NCBI GenBank assembly: GCA_002345205.1
Contig: DDVI01000021.1
Span: forward strand, 1-59,912
Direction of reading: 5' to 3'
DNA: 59,912 nucleotides
From: Bdellovibrionaceae bacterium UBA2316
GTDB lineage: Bacteria; Bdellovibrionota; Bdellovibrionia; Bdellovibrionales; Bdellovibrionaceae
Shown here: positions 34,596 through 43,788 of the stretch, one piece after another
How the letters are laid out: each line of letters begins with the position of its first letter
How positions within the stretch are numbered: position 1 is the first letter of the stretch
The notes under the pieces: model-generated
Seen by the model: the letters and a program-made list of their open reading frames with translations, nothing else
Told to the model about the DNA's origin: nothing
Database searches by the model: none
Made by a program: the position numbers and the translations under genes

Positions 34596-35192
34596 ATGCA
34601 AAACTTAACCCTGAACCAGAAAAAAGTTCTAGACTTTATTAAATCCTATCGAGATAAAAATGGCACGCCTCCCACGTATGAAGTGATCGCTAAACATTTA
34701 GGATATAAGGCTAAATCCACAGTTCATCATTACATAGAAGCCTTGGTTGCCAAGGGTTACATGACTAAGGAAAATCATTTGTCGCATGGATTAACTCTGC
34801 ACAATGATGGCAATCTTTTGCCCGTCCTAGGTAAAGTCGCGGCGGGACAACCGATCGATTTAAAAAAAACCGATGAACATTTAGAAGTTCCCTCGTTTAT
34901 GGTCAAAGGCCCCGGCCCCTATTTCGCTTTGCAAGTATCTGGTGATTCCATGATTGGCGAATGTATTCAAGATGGTGATTACGTTATTATTCGTCAGCAA
35001 AAAACAGCCAGCAGCGGCGATATTGTCGTAGCGGAAATTGATGATAGTGCGACGATCAAACGCTTTTATAAAAAACGTTCTCATATTGAACTTCACTCGG
35101 CGAATGAAAAATACAAACCCATCATCGTTAATGAAAGCGCGCAACTCAGAATCGCGGGCGTCTATTGCGGATTATTACGAACGAATAACTAA
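34596..35192 (+). CDS. lexA: LexA repressor
   Basis: A 198-aa SOS repressor. The N-terminal winged helix-turn-helix (about 1-65) contains GTPPTYEVIAKHLGYKAKSTVHHYI. The self-cleavage site is A83-G84 in VAAGQP. The catalytic dyad is S118 (SGDSMIG) and K155 (TIKRF). AGGAGG precedes the ATG. Two operators upstream indicate autoregulation. The downstream imuA, imuB and dnaE2 genes follow in the same direction with little space, so LexA controls its own operon and the mutasome. Confidence 0.96.
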   Translation: MQNLTLNQKKVLDFIKSYRDKNGTPPTYEVIAKHLGYKAKSTVHHYIEALVAKGYMTKENHLSHGLTLHNDGNLLPVLGKVAAGQPIDLKKTDEHLEVPSFMVKGPGPYFALQVSGDSMIGECIQDGDYVIIRQQKTASSGDIVVAEIDDSATIKRFYKKRSHIELHSANEKYKPIIVNESAQLRIAGVYCGLLRTNN

Positions 35193-35206
35193 ATGCATGG
35201 ACTTAC

Positions 35207-35743
35207 ATGGCACTACAGATCGTCAAACCTTCAATTGCGGAACTGCGTGAACTCATTGGTGCCACCAAGCATGACGATCGTCCGCGACATTCCTTTTCGC
35301 TTTATCCGGCGGGATTTACAACGGGATCATTTATTGAAATTACGGGTTCTCAGCGGACTGAATTCACGGCCCTATTCTTGCGCGAACATCCCAAATTAAA
35401 AATCGCATGGGTCGAAGACTCCATCACCATTAATCCCTACGCTCTGAAACAAAAAGGGGTATGCCTAGATAATATTTTATTTGTCGAAGGCAAGAAAGAC
35501 ACCGTCTGGTGCCTCAGCCAAGTGTTAAGCTCAGGATGTTTTCAAGCCGTGATTACGGAAAACAGCCGCTTTAATGAAAAAGACTTACGACGTTTTCAAT
35601 TATTATCAGAAAAAGCTCAGAATCATTTTTTTCTATTATCAGCGTCACCATCGGCCAGTTGGGTACCTCACCTACAACTGAAAGTTTCTAAAACAGCGGG
35701 CGAATGGGATGTGCAGGCTTTACGTAAACGAGGCGCGCTATGA
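35207..35743 (+). CDS. imuA: ImuA mutasome accessory protein
   Basis: A 178-aa ImuA (SulA-related/RecA-like) protein. It keeps the typical start (IAELRELIGA) and the strand pattern of a degenerate RecA fold (FIEITGSQRTEF, KIAWVEDSITI), without a functional Walker A motif. In characterised systems ImuA helps ImuB and DnaE2 perform damage-induced translesion synthesis. It begins 14 bases after lexA and overlaps imuB by 4 bases. Confidence 0.88.
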   Translation: MALQIVKPSIAELRELIGATKHDDRPRHSFSLYPAGFTTGSFIEITGSQRTEFTALFLREHPKLKIAWVEDSITINPYALKQKGVCLDNILFVEGKKDTVWCLSQVLSSGCFQAVITENSRFNEKDLRRFQLLSEKAQNHFFLLSASPSASWVPHLQLKVSKTAGEWDVQALRKRGAL

Positions 35744-37026
35744 GAATCGTTTGCATTAAGTTACCAAAGCATAGCGACGCCCAATCCATCGCTGAAATAT
35801 TTTATCGTGCAACCCCACAGATTCGACTTCGTCACAATGAGGCGATTTTTTTAGAAGTTTCTAAATGTCAGCACTTGTATTCAGAATCTACGTTTATTAA
35901 ACGAGCGCAGATAACTCTTAAACGTATAGGTATCACGGCGGAGCTGTCGGTAGCCGATGATATCAGCACGGCTTTATCGTTAGCTACCTTTCCTGTTATG
36001 AATAAGGATGCACTGCCGGTTGATGCTCTTATTTATTACGCTGACCCGTTAGCCCAGTATCCAGAGCAGCATGGACGTATCTTAAAAGCGATTCATCTAT
36101 TAAAATCGCTGGGCATCCGCACCATCGCTGATTTTTTGACGATTCCGTCGTATGACATCTCGCCACGCTTTGGACCGATTGTACTGCTGGCGTACCAGCG
36201 CTTACTAGGTCAGCACGAAATTCCTTGGAACGAATTTAGGCCTCGTGAAGTCGTAGAAGAAAGTCATGAATTTGATTTAGCGTACCCACCACGGGATTTA
36301 GAACCCGTGTACTTTACCCTACGTCCCCTGCTCGATAGAATTTATTTACGCCTGCGTGGACGCGGGCAACGCGTTCGTCAGTTTAATATTATCTTACAGC
36401 AAGAGTATGCGACACGAAAATCACCGCAGACATACAAAGTCCCTATTATCATTCAGCTGCCGTTTGTTTCAGTCAAAACGATCTTCCAGATTGCTAAAGA
36501 AAAACTAGATGCCGTCGTTCAACGTAAACCCCTTGAACACCCGATTATTAAAATCAGCCTAGTCGTGACGGAAGAAGCCCCCTACTTGACCAGTCAGCGC
36601 GATCTCTTTGACCAGAAAAAAGAAGAAACCTCTGAATCGTTTTTCCATCTAGTATCCCGACTAGCCACCAAGCTGGGATCGGATGGTGCGTTCTTTGCCC
36701 ATGTCAAAGAAAACTACCTGCCCGAACGCACGTGGTTTCGTGTACCTGAAAAATCGATAACAACCATTCAGGAATCCCACATACCAGAACGGCCATTGCG
36801 TTTATTAAAAGAGCCTCGGCCCGTTCCTATTCAGGACAATTACCTATTTCACAATCGCATGCAGTATGAAATTAAGGAATGGAAAAACCCTGAAGTTCTG
36901 CTTTCTAACTGGTGGGAAATATCTGGTGGTGAACGTGTGTATTATAAACTGGTGACCCACACGGGTGATAATTTCTGGGTCTTTAAAAACAAAGAACAAT
37001 ATTACCTTCACGGCATTTTTGAATAG
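35740..37026 (+). CDS. imuB: ImuB, Y-family polymerase-like clamp-binding protein
   Basis: A 428-aa Y-family DNA polymerase homolog that is probably catalytically inactive: the palm region begins MRIVCIKLPKH, without the DxD-type acidic start of active enzymes. A clamp-binding motif QRDLF lies at residues 286-290. ImuB is the hub that links DnaE2 to the beta clamp. It overlaps imuA by 4 bases and lies 8 bases before dnaE2. Confidence 0.9.
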   Translation: MRIVCIKLPKHSDAQSIAEIFYRATPQIRLRHNEAIFLEVSKCQHLYSESTFIKRAQITLKRIGITAELSVADDISTALSLATFPVMNKDALPVDALIYYADPLAQYPEQHGRILKAIHLLKSLGIRTIADFLTIPSYDISPRFGPIVLLAYQRLLGQHEIPWNEFRPREVVEESHEFDLAYPPRDLEPVYFTLRPLLDRIYLRLRGRGQRVRQFNIILQQEYATRKSPQTYKVPIIIQLPFVSVKTIFQIAKEKLDAVVQRKPLEHPIIKISLVVTEEAPYLTSQRDLFDQKKEETSESFFHLVSRLATKLGSDGAFFAHVKENYLPERTWFRVPEKSITTIQESHIPERPLRLLKEPRPVPIQDNYLFHNRMQYEIKEWKNPEVLLSNWWEISGGERVYYKLVTHTGDNFWVFKNKEQYYLHGIFE

Positions 37027-37034
37027 GTCTATAT

Positions 37035-40000
37035 ATGAGCTATGTTGAACTGCGCGCAAAAACTAATTTCAGTTTTTTAACAGGGGCTTCGCACCCTGAT
37101 GAATTGCTAGCACAAGCACTGAAGGTTAATTTATCTGGAATGGCCCTGACTGATATTAATGGCGTGTACGGAATGCCTCGCGGATACCGCGCGGCCAAAG
37201 ACTTTCCTGGCTTTAAATATATTTGCGGAACGGAACTTACTTTTTTTGATCATGCCCCACTCACCTTAATTGCAAAAACGCGTGCGGCCTATGCTCGCAT
37301 TTGCCAACTCGTCACGCACTCCAAACACGACAAAGAAAAAAGTGAAGGCAACCTGTTCATTCAGGATATTCTGACCGGTGTTTCTGCGGCCATTGCCGAT
37401 GATTTGGTCGTTATACCCAGAACAGAATCCGATCTAGATATTAAATGGGGTGAATTGAAAAATTTATTTCATCGCAATCTGTATATCCCTTTAACATTTT
37501 ATCAAGATGGCCATGATGAACGACGTATTCAGAAATTACTAGAGATTAAAAATCAATGGCAGATAGAACTTGTTGCCAGCAATGATGTTGAGTATCACGT
37601 CAAAAAACGTAAACTCGTACAAGATGTTCTTATTTCCATTCGTGAAAACAAACCTCTGGGTGAAGTTGGTTTTAAAATTCGCGGCAATGGTGAGCGCTAT
37701 ATCAAAACTCCACTTCAAATGGATATTCTATACAAAGACTTTCCTGAAGCTTTACAAAAAACATTAGATATTGCGGACGAGTGCACATTTTCACCAAAAG
37801 AACTTAAGTACATCTACCCGTCTGAGTGGATTCCTGAGAATCATACAGCACAGTCTTATTTAGAAAAGCTAGTTAAGGACAACAGCAAACAAAGACATAT
37901 TGATGCAAAAATGCAGCAACTGCTGGATCATGAACTGAAACTGATTGGTGAACTTAATTATGCGGATTACTTTCTAACGATTTACGATATCGTTCGCAAA
38001 GCTAATGAATTAGATATCTTATGCCAAGGCCGCGGTTCCGCCGCTAACTCGGCAGTTTGTTATGTGCTGGGAATTACGGCGATCAATCCAGCGGAAATGA
38101 ATTTGTTATTTGAACGTTTCATCAGCGCAGAACGCGGCGAGCCACCTGATATTGATATCGACTTTGAGCATGAACGCCGGGAAGAAATTATTCAATATAT
38201 TTACGATCGTTATGGTCGTGATCGCGCTGGCATGGTCAGTGCGGTTGTGACTTATCAGTATCGCAGCGCCTTTCGCGAAGTGTGCAAAGCCTTTGGTGTT
38301 CCCGTTGGCACATTGTCAGCGAAAAAATTAGAACGCCAGTTTGATGAATTAGTTCAAGATCACCCACAGAAAGATAGTCTTCAAGAAAAGATTTCGTACA
38401 TCGCTGGCGAAATGCAAGGGTTCCCGAGGCATCTATCCATTCACAGCGGCGGTTTTACGCTGAGTGCGGACCCTATTATTGATATCGTTCCTATAGAGCC
38501 GGCCCGCAAAGAAGGCCGTACGATTATTCAGTGGGATAAATATGATTTAGATATTTTAGGCTTAATCAAAGTCGATGTTTTATCTTTGGGAATGCTAACC
38601 TGTCTTAGTAAGGCATTGAAACTGACGGGAAAGAAATTATATGAAATTCCCGCAGATGATAAGCCGACGTACGAAATGATTCAGCGTTGTGACACTGTGG
38701 GAACATTCCAAGTCGAATCACGCGCACAAATGTCCATGCTGGGACGCTTGCAGCCCGAAAATTTTTACGATCTTGTGGTTCAAGTCGCCATCGTTCGCCC
38801 AGGTCCTATTGTTGGCGATATGGTTCATCCGTATTTAAAACGACGTCGCGGTTTAGAGAACGTCGTCTACCCAAACAAAACCGTAGAAAACATCTTAGGT
38901 AAAACGATGGGCGTTCCCTTATTTCAAGAGCAGGTGATGAAACTCGCAATTGATTTAGCGGGCTTCAGCCCTGGGGAATCCGATCTGCTCAGAAAGTCGA
39001 TTAATGCATGGAAAACGAGTCGTCCCATAGGCGAAATGGGCGATCGCTTGCGCCGCGGACTGATCAAAGGCGGCATGAGCGCCGAATTCGCGGATCAAAT
39101 ATTTAAACAGATCCAGGGTTTCAGTCATTATGGTTTCCCAGAAAGTCACGCGGCCTCGTTTGCACTACTAGCCTATGTATCCTGCTACTTGAAATGCCAT
39201 CACCCGGCAGAGTTCGCGTGCTCACTGGTGAACAGTCAGCCCATGGGGTTTTATAGAAACGACACCATTATTTATGATGCCATCAGACACGGCGCACGTG
39301 TACTGCCCGTTTCACTGAATAAATCGCAGTGGGATTGCGCGATCGAAGAACCCAACACCATTCGGTTAGGTTTTAAAGTCGTCAGTGGGTTAAGCAAAAC
39401 TCATGTGCAGACTATGATTAATGAACGCGAGCAGAAGAACTTCACCTGCCTAGCTGATTTTTTGAAACGATCGTCGTTGCGCGCCGATGTCATTCAGCGA
39501 TTAGCCCTAGCCAGTCGCTTTGAAGATTTTAACTGGAGTGCGCGTGAATCCTTGTGGGCCATCATGGAATATGAAAATGTACTCACGAAACAAAGCGAAA
39601 CCCAGCTCAGCTTTTTTACCCATACGTCGTATTTAAATGAAGCCGAAACCACGATTCAGAAAACGCCGCGCTTTTCAGAACTCGATGGTTTTGAGAAAAT
39701 TCAAGGTGATTACGGCGCCTTCTCATTATCCCTGCAAGGTCACCCTATGCAGGAATTGCGCAAAACAATGCCTCAGATTCCTAAAATGACCTCAAAGAAA
39801 ATTAGAGAAATGAAGACGGGTTCCCAGATTAAAACCTGCGGTTTAGTTCTGATTCGTCAAAAGCCACCAACGGCTAATGGAACCTGTTTTTCTACGCTCG
39901 AAGATGAATACGGTTTTATCGATTTAGTTTTATTCCCGGATACCTTTGAAAAATATAACGATGTTTTTTTAAATCATTGTTTTATTATTGTCGGCGGGAA

Positions 40001-40121
40001 AATAGAGAGAGACGGAAATACGGTTAGCATTATTGTTAATCACGTAGCGCCTCTATGGAACACAGAAACACTACATGAAACGCCGCTCGCATTAGAACCA
40101 GATCAATATTTCTGGGGCTAA
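37035..40121 (+). CDS. dnaE2: Error-prone DNA polymerase DnaE2 (ImuC)
   Basis: A 1028-aa C-family polymerase. The N-terminal PHP domain starts YVELRAKTNFSFLTGASHPDEL. The catalytic acidic residues are in PDIDID (D372-D376) and in the later segment LGLIKVDVLSLG. Helix-hairpin-helix and C-terminal OB-fold regions follow (SQIKTCGLVLIRQKPPTA). The length matches DnaE2 rather than the roughly 1160-aa replicative DnaE. It is the last gene of the lexA-imuA-imuB-dnaE2 operon and carries out mutagenic lesion bypass. Confidence 0.95.
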   Translation: MSYVELRAKTNFSFLTGASHPDELLAQALKVNLSGMALTDINGVYGMPRGYRAAKDFPGFKYICGTELTFFDHAPLTLIAKTRAAYARICQLVTHSKHDKEKSEGNLFIQDILTGVSAAIADDLVVIPRTESDLDIKWGELKNLFHRNLYIPLTFYQDGHDERRIQKLLEIKNQWQIELVASNDVEYHVKKRKLVQDVLISIRENKPLGEVGFKIRGNGERYIKTPLQMDILYKDFPEALQKTLDIADECTFSPKELKYIYPSEWIPENHTAQSYLEKLVKDNSKQRHIDAKMQQLLDHELKLIGELNYADYFLTIYDIVRKANELDILCQGRGSAANSAVCYVLGITAINPAEMNLLFERFISAERGEPPDIDIDFEHERREEIIQYIYDRYGRDRAGMVSAVVTYQYRSAFREVCKAFGVPVGTLSAKKLERQFDELVQDHPQKDSLQEKISYIAGEMQGFPRHLSIHSGGFTLSADPIIDIVPIEPARKEGRTIIQWDKYDLDILGLIKVDVLSLGMLTCLSKALKLTGKKLYEIPADDKPTYEMIQRCDTVGTFQVESRAQMSMLGRLQPENFYDLVVQVAIVRPGPIVGDMVHPYLKRRRGLENVVYPNKTVENILGKTMGVPLFQEQVMKLAIDLAGFSPGESDLLRKSINAWKTSRPIGEMGDRLRRGLIKGGMSAEFADQIFKQIQGFSHYGFPESHAASFALLAYVSCYLKCHHPAEFACSLVNSQPMGFYRNDTIIYDAIRHGARVLPVSLNKSQWDCAIEEPNTIRLGFKVVSGLSKTHVQTMINEREQKNFTCLADFLKRSSLRADVIQRLALASRFEDFNWSARESLWAIMEYENVLTKQSETQLSFFTHTSYLNEAETTIQKTPRFSELDGFEKIQGDYGAFSLSLQGHPMQELRKTMPQIPKMTSKKIREMKTGSQIKTCGLVLIRQKPPTANGTCFSTLEDEYGFIDLVLFPDTFEKYNDVFLNHCFIIVGGKIERDGNTVSIIVNHVAPLWNTETLHETPLALEPDQYFWG

Positions 40122-40140
40122 CGCGAACTCATTATAAGAT

Positions 40141-41256
40141 TTATTTTTTTGCTTTAATAACTTTTAAAGTTAACGATTTATTTAGAAATGTTTCTAAATC
40201 ATCAATCGTAACTTCCGATTTTTTCAAGCAACGAACTTTGACTGTACTTGATTCTGTGTTTTTATCAGTTAATACAAATTCAGTTTTATAAAGTTCCACT
40301 GTTTCTTGAGTCGCTTCATTCACCACAGGTTCTTTTGATGTTTTGATTTCAGCACCCATGAATTCCGAACCATCAATAATAACGGCCTTAGTTGAGATAT
40401 TACAAACGGCTCTATCCTCAGCCAATGAAATCATTTTAGCTTTCATTGAGCCTTCTTTTAACCAAACACCTTCAAATAGATACGTAGCGCCGCCTACCGA
40501 ATTGAATTTTTTAATTGCCGAGTAACTTTCTACTGTGCCGGAGTATTTTTCAACTTTAGAAAGAACACGTGTTGATCTAGCAATAATTTGCTCTGCAGCG
40601 ACATCTAAAGACTGCTGAGCAGCAGCGCACGCCGAATTAAATTCTGATAAATACGCCGTAACTGAGCTGCTGTAGGAATAGCTATACGGATCGTTCTTAG
40701 AGGCTAAACATGATGGCGATTCAACTTCAGCAACCACTTTCTCTGCACACAGACTGACTAGTTCGGCTGCTAATTTAGCTGCTTCCGTTGATTGCTGATA
40801 CTTTTCCGCAATCTCAAAGAGTTTAGACTTCTGATTTAAGCTATTATATAAGTTTAAGAAACTATTGTTACATCGACCGCCTGACAATTTCGAATATTTG
40901 CTCGTTGGGGCCGGTGTTGAGTAGCTATTCGACGGAGATGACGGCGACGATGAATTGCTGCTTAAAAGACTATCGCACTCTGTTTTAAAATCATCATATG
41001 AAATATTACGCTCACCAGATTGGGCCGAGCCTCTTAGAACGACAACATTGGCTTTGCAGCTAACTGCGCCCTTATTTTTCAAATTCTGACAAGCCGATGT
41101 TTTATTGCTAGAATACGAAGCATTTCCTACCGCATTCCAGGCATCTAAATATTCCTGTTTACACGCACCATTAGCATCCTGATTGGAATCTTCACTTTTA
41201 GAACACCCTTGCAGACCCACTAGCGCAAGCGCCGAAAGAAATAAAAATGTCTTCAT
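40141..41256 (-). CDS. Lipoprotein of unknown function
   Basis: A 371-aa lipoprotein (lipobox LQGC). A Ser/Pro/Tyr-rich linker (about 100-120) separates two halves. In both, Cys-bounded helical segments occur (CKQEYLDAWNAVGNASYSSN and CNNSFLNLYNSLNQ). The C-terminal half is beta-rich (KMISLAEDRAVCNISTKAVI). No family was recognised. It is convergent with dnaE2, 19 bases away, and no clear terminator is visible between them. Confidence 0.7.
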   Translation of the reverse strand: MKTFLFLSALALVGLQGCSKSEDSNQDANGACKQEYLDAWNAVGNASYSSNKTSACQNLKNKGAVSCKANVVVLRGSAQSGERNISYDDFKTECDSLLSSNSSSPSSPSNSYSTPAPTSKYSKLSGGRCNNSFLNLYNSLNQKSKLFEIAEKYQQSTEAAKLAAELVSLCAEKVVAEVESPSCLASKNDPYSYSYSSSVTAYLSEFNSACAAAQQSLDVAAEQIIARSTRVLSKVEKYSGTVESYSAIKKFNSVGGATYLFEGVWLKEGSMKAKMISLAEDRAVCNISTKAVIIDGSEFMGAEIKTSKEPVVNEATQETVELYKTEFVLTDKNTESSTVKVRCLKKSEVTIDDLETFLNKSLTLKVIKAKK

Positions 41257-41379
41257 CTTAAACCTCTGTTTGATTAATTGAATGGGCCAGGAATAACAGA
41301 TTCTAAAATCAAACAGTAAAAAATCTTATGGATTTGAAATTTTTCTGCGTAAAACGTCATTTGAAACAGTATTTTTTTC

Positions 41380-42645
41380 CTACCCCGCGTCAAGGAGCGA
41401 ATTAGATTGGATTACAGGTCGTCTCGGAAAAACGCTGTGTTCATAAGAATCAAATGCCTCCAGCAATCCCGACTCGTAAGCCCATTTGGCTACTAGGACG
41501 CGAAGGTGATTGACCATATCTTTAGTACGCAGGTTCTGAGCCGCAACGTGATTTAAATCCTTAATCAACTGAGCTTCCAGTTGAGCCAAACGAGATCGCA
41601 GACGCAGGCGATCTCCAGCTCGCAACGTTTCTAAAATTGGATGGTTCTTCCAATCACGAATGAAAAATAGCATGTGCGTTTCAATATTTGTTTTTTCAAG
41701 GTCCGGATGATCTAGCTTGCGCAGCCAGGCTAAAGCATCGCGACCGTGCTCCTCGGTCACCCGTGCGTTGATTTCAAATTCAGGTTCGATGGAGTCTTCA
41801 AAGCGCTTAAATTTATCTAGTTTACCTTCGACGATCAATCGACTGACATAGTCGGCTTCGTCTTTAAGACCTTCATAATCGAAATTAAATTGTCGCAATT
41901 CATATCCAATTCTATCGCCCTGTCCATAGATACCCGCACGTAGAACTGTTGATAAAAAATATTTTCCGGCTACCAGATTTTTTAATTTTCGGCCACTGAC
42001 TATTTGGTGTTCTAAGTCTCGGGTGGCTCTGGCACCAACAGCACTCATTGGGCCTAGCACATAATGGGTAATATTTGCCCCCGGCAATTTAGTCGGATCT
42101 ATTAAGTATTTTTGGTAACCCAAAACAAGATTTCTAAGCTGCGCACGATCGGCAGAAAATGAAACGAAACCACTCAATGGCTGCTTAACTTCGTTACGAT
42201 TAAATACGACGTGAACTTGGGCCGCACCACGCCCATAACGTCGTTCCATTCTATAAATAGCGGACTTTAAGGATTCAAGCGAAAGGAAAATCATTCCGGT
42301 AGCTTCAAATGTACCATGACCTTCGCGGTCCATATCGGCCGGTAACCAGTCCGGAGCCGTCGATAGACGCACTAATGTATTCACGCGACTGTTAGTATCT
42401 TGGCGTAACATCATTTTCATCTTTTCAGCTGAACTTAACGTCGCCCACTTTTTTTCGGAAGTACCATGAGGGCGATAATCGGCCAATAACCTCGGGGCAC
42501 GATCTATCGTGTATTCGATTTCAAGTCCATAAGACAAAACCGGCTTTACAAGTCTGTAAAAACTTCCACACGACTGGGTGCTAGCACCCGCCCAAAACGA
42601 AAATAACAATAGAATAAGCCCAACGGACGTCCGATATTTCTGCAT
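41380..42645 (-). CDS. Exported protein, possible amidoligase-like enzyme
   Basis: A 421-aa protein with a signal sequence (cleavage likely around WAGAS). The segment SYGLEIEYTIDRAP (GLEIE at 40-44) resembles the opening GxExE motif of Amidoligase_2/glutamine synthetase-like folds, and QVHVVFNRNE further on resembles the metal-binding strand in that fold. These are weak matches, and a secreted ATP-dependent ligase would be odd, so the assignment is tentative. Otherwise it is an exported protein of unknown function. Confidence 0.6.
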   Translation of the reverse strand: MQKYRTSVGLILLLFSFWAGASTQSCGSFYRLVKPVLSYGLEIEYTIDRAPRLLADYRPHGTSEKKWATLSSAEKMKMMLRQDTNSRVNTLVRLSTAPDWLPADMDREGHGTFEATGMIFLSLESLKSAIYRMERRYGRGAAQVHVVFNRNEVKQPLSGFVSFSADRAQLRNLVLGYQKYLIDPTKLPGANITHYVLGPMSAVGARATRDLEHQIVSGRKLKNLVAGKYFLSTVLRAGIYGQGDRIGYELRQFNFDYEGLKDEADYVSRLIVEGKLDKFKRFEDSIEPEFEINARVTEEHGRDALAWLRKLDHPDLEKTNIETHMLFFIRDWKNHPILETLRAGDRLRLRSRLAQLEAQLIKDLNHVAAQNLRTKDMVNHLRVLVAKWAYESGLLEAFDSYEHSVFPRRPVIQSNSLLDAG

Positions 42646-42675
42646 GAAAGTGGGTTAGGCAAATTTATGACCAGA

Positions 42676-43035
42676 TTATCGGTAACTACGACCGTTGACT
42701 AAACCGTCGATCATTCCGCGAATGAATACGAAACCTTTCTCTTGAAGGCTCATGCCAATTAAAGGGTGAGCTACATCCAAAACGTCTTTTTCAACGTCTT
42801 TCACTTTTGATTTTCGCTTACCAAACAAAACGTAAAGACCTACTAGGCTTAAACCCATTGTGGTGAAAAACAGTGCAGACGTCATTTGGAATGCATCTTG
42901 ATATTGAGCCACCCAAATTTGAAATGCATACCCCAATTGGAAAAGCGAAAAAATTAAAATAGAAATGCAAACAATACCCAAGCAAAGCTTAAGGACGATA
43001 CTTTGAGCTTCTTCTTCGATAAATGATTTAATCAT
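42676..43035 (-). CDS. Small two-helix membrane protein, holin-superfamily-like
   Basis: A 119-aa protein with two membrane helices (about 15-38 and 50-68) between an acidic amphipathic N-terminus and a basic C-terminal region. The layout resembles the YqjE/phage holin superfamily III proteins, which often occur beside YqjD-like genes, as here. It is the next gene downstream of the YqjD-like gene. A terminator lies between them, so separate transcription is possible. Confidence 0.65.
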   Translation of the reverse strand: MIKSFIEEEAQSIVLKLCLGIVCISILIFSLFQLGYAFQIWVAQYQDAFQMTSALFFTTMGLSLVGLYVLFGKRKSKVKDVEKDVLDVAHPLIGMSLQEKGFVFIRGMIDGLVNGRSYR

Positions 43036-43070
43036 TGCTGAATCCCCTCACGCTAAATCACGTGGTCCAT

Positions 43071-43105
43071 AAAAAAGAGGTCAGAGAATTATCATCCCTG
43101 ACCTC
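43071..43105 (-). terminator. Terminator after the YqjD-like gene
   Basis: GAGGTCAG at 43077-43084 pairs with CTGACCTC at 43098-43105. On the minus strand the hairpin is followed by six T residues (A run at 43071-43076). Confidence 0.8.
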
Positions 43106-43124
43106 CAAAAATTTACTATTGTAT

Positions 43125-43406
43125 TTAGTGACGACGACGCATGGCCATGGTTAATACACTACCAGCAAGTAAACCCACGCCGGCAGCGATTGCGATACCT
43201 GTTCCAGGGTGTGCTTTTACATAATCACGACCAGACTTTGTGTAGTCCATTGCCGTGTTAGCAAAGTCAGAAGCCATTGCGCCTACTTTCTTACCCGCAT
43301 CGTATGTCATTTGAGTTAATTGATCTTCACCTGCTGAAACTTTTTCCTTTAAGTTATGAGCTGGTTTATCTAATTTGTTGAACGTTTCTGTTGTTACGTT
43401 AGCCAT
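43125..43406 (-). CDS. DUF883/YqjD-ElaB-like membrane protein
   Basis: A 93-aa protein of the YqjD/ElaB/DUF883 type. It has a long amphipathic helical N-terminus (KLDKPAHNLKEKVSAG), then HPGTGIAIAAGVGLLAGSVL as a C-terminal membrane helix and a basic end (MRRRH). Enterobacterial relatives bind ribosomes at the membrane in stationary phase. The ATG at 43406 was chosen because AAGGAG is just upstream; the in-frame extension to 43439 is unsupported. It begins the stress-type gene run. Confidence 0.85.
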   Translation of the reverse strand: MANVTTETFNKLDKPAHNLKEKVSAGEDQLTQMTYDAGKKVGAMASDFANTAMDYTKSGRDYVKAHPGTGIAIAAGVGLLAGSVLTMAMRRRH

Positions 43407-43788
43407 CGCTATCTCCTTGTCAATTTTTGACGGAATCAATCCGTCATTGTTTAAATCTTTTTGTCTTTTAAAAATAGTTTCGATTTTTATTCGGCAATTG
43501 AATCACCCATGTCCCAATTGAACTCTTAAACTTCTATTTGCAATTGTTAAGCCTACCACGTTGTTGTTTTATTTTTTGTACGTGATTGCCAGCGTACAAA
43601 TTCTCCCCAAATCAGATGGGGAAAAAAGGATGACTCAGGTTATCTTTTCAACATGGAAAAATTCGACAGTACTATAATAGCACCAGAACGTGCATTTGAT
43701 TGATTTTTTTATGGCCAACCTTTTGCTTTGTAGCGTTTCTGTTTCAACAACATGTTTGGAAAAAACATAAACATAAAAGGAGATATTT
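43407..43788. other. Divergent regulatory region between YqjD-like and SYLF genes
   Basis: About 380 bases with no convincing gene. It contains a perfect 8+10+8 inverted repeat at 43575-43600, then CCCC/GGGG arms around a 9-base centre (about 43605-43621), and strong ribosome-binding sites for both flanking genes. Both stress-type genes are probably controlled from here. Confidence 0.5.
43575..43600. promoter_or_regulatory. Perfect inverted repeat TTTGTACG-N10-CGTACAAA
   Basis: TTTGTACG at 43575-43582 and CGTACAAA at 43593-43600 are perfect complements with a 10-base spacer, centred about 200 bases before the SYLF gene. The form suits a dimeric regulator. A CGTACG core also occurs before the CsbD-like gene near 49688-49693, next to a similar AAATT-N-CCCC sequence on that gene's coding strand. 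Confidence 0.5.
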
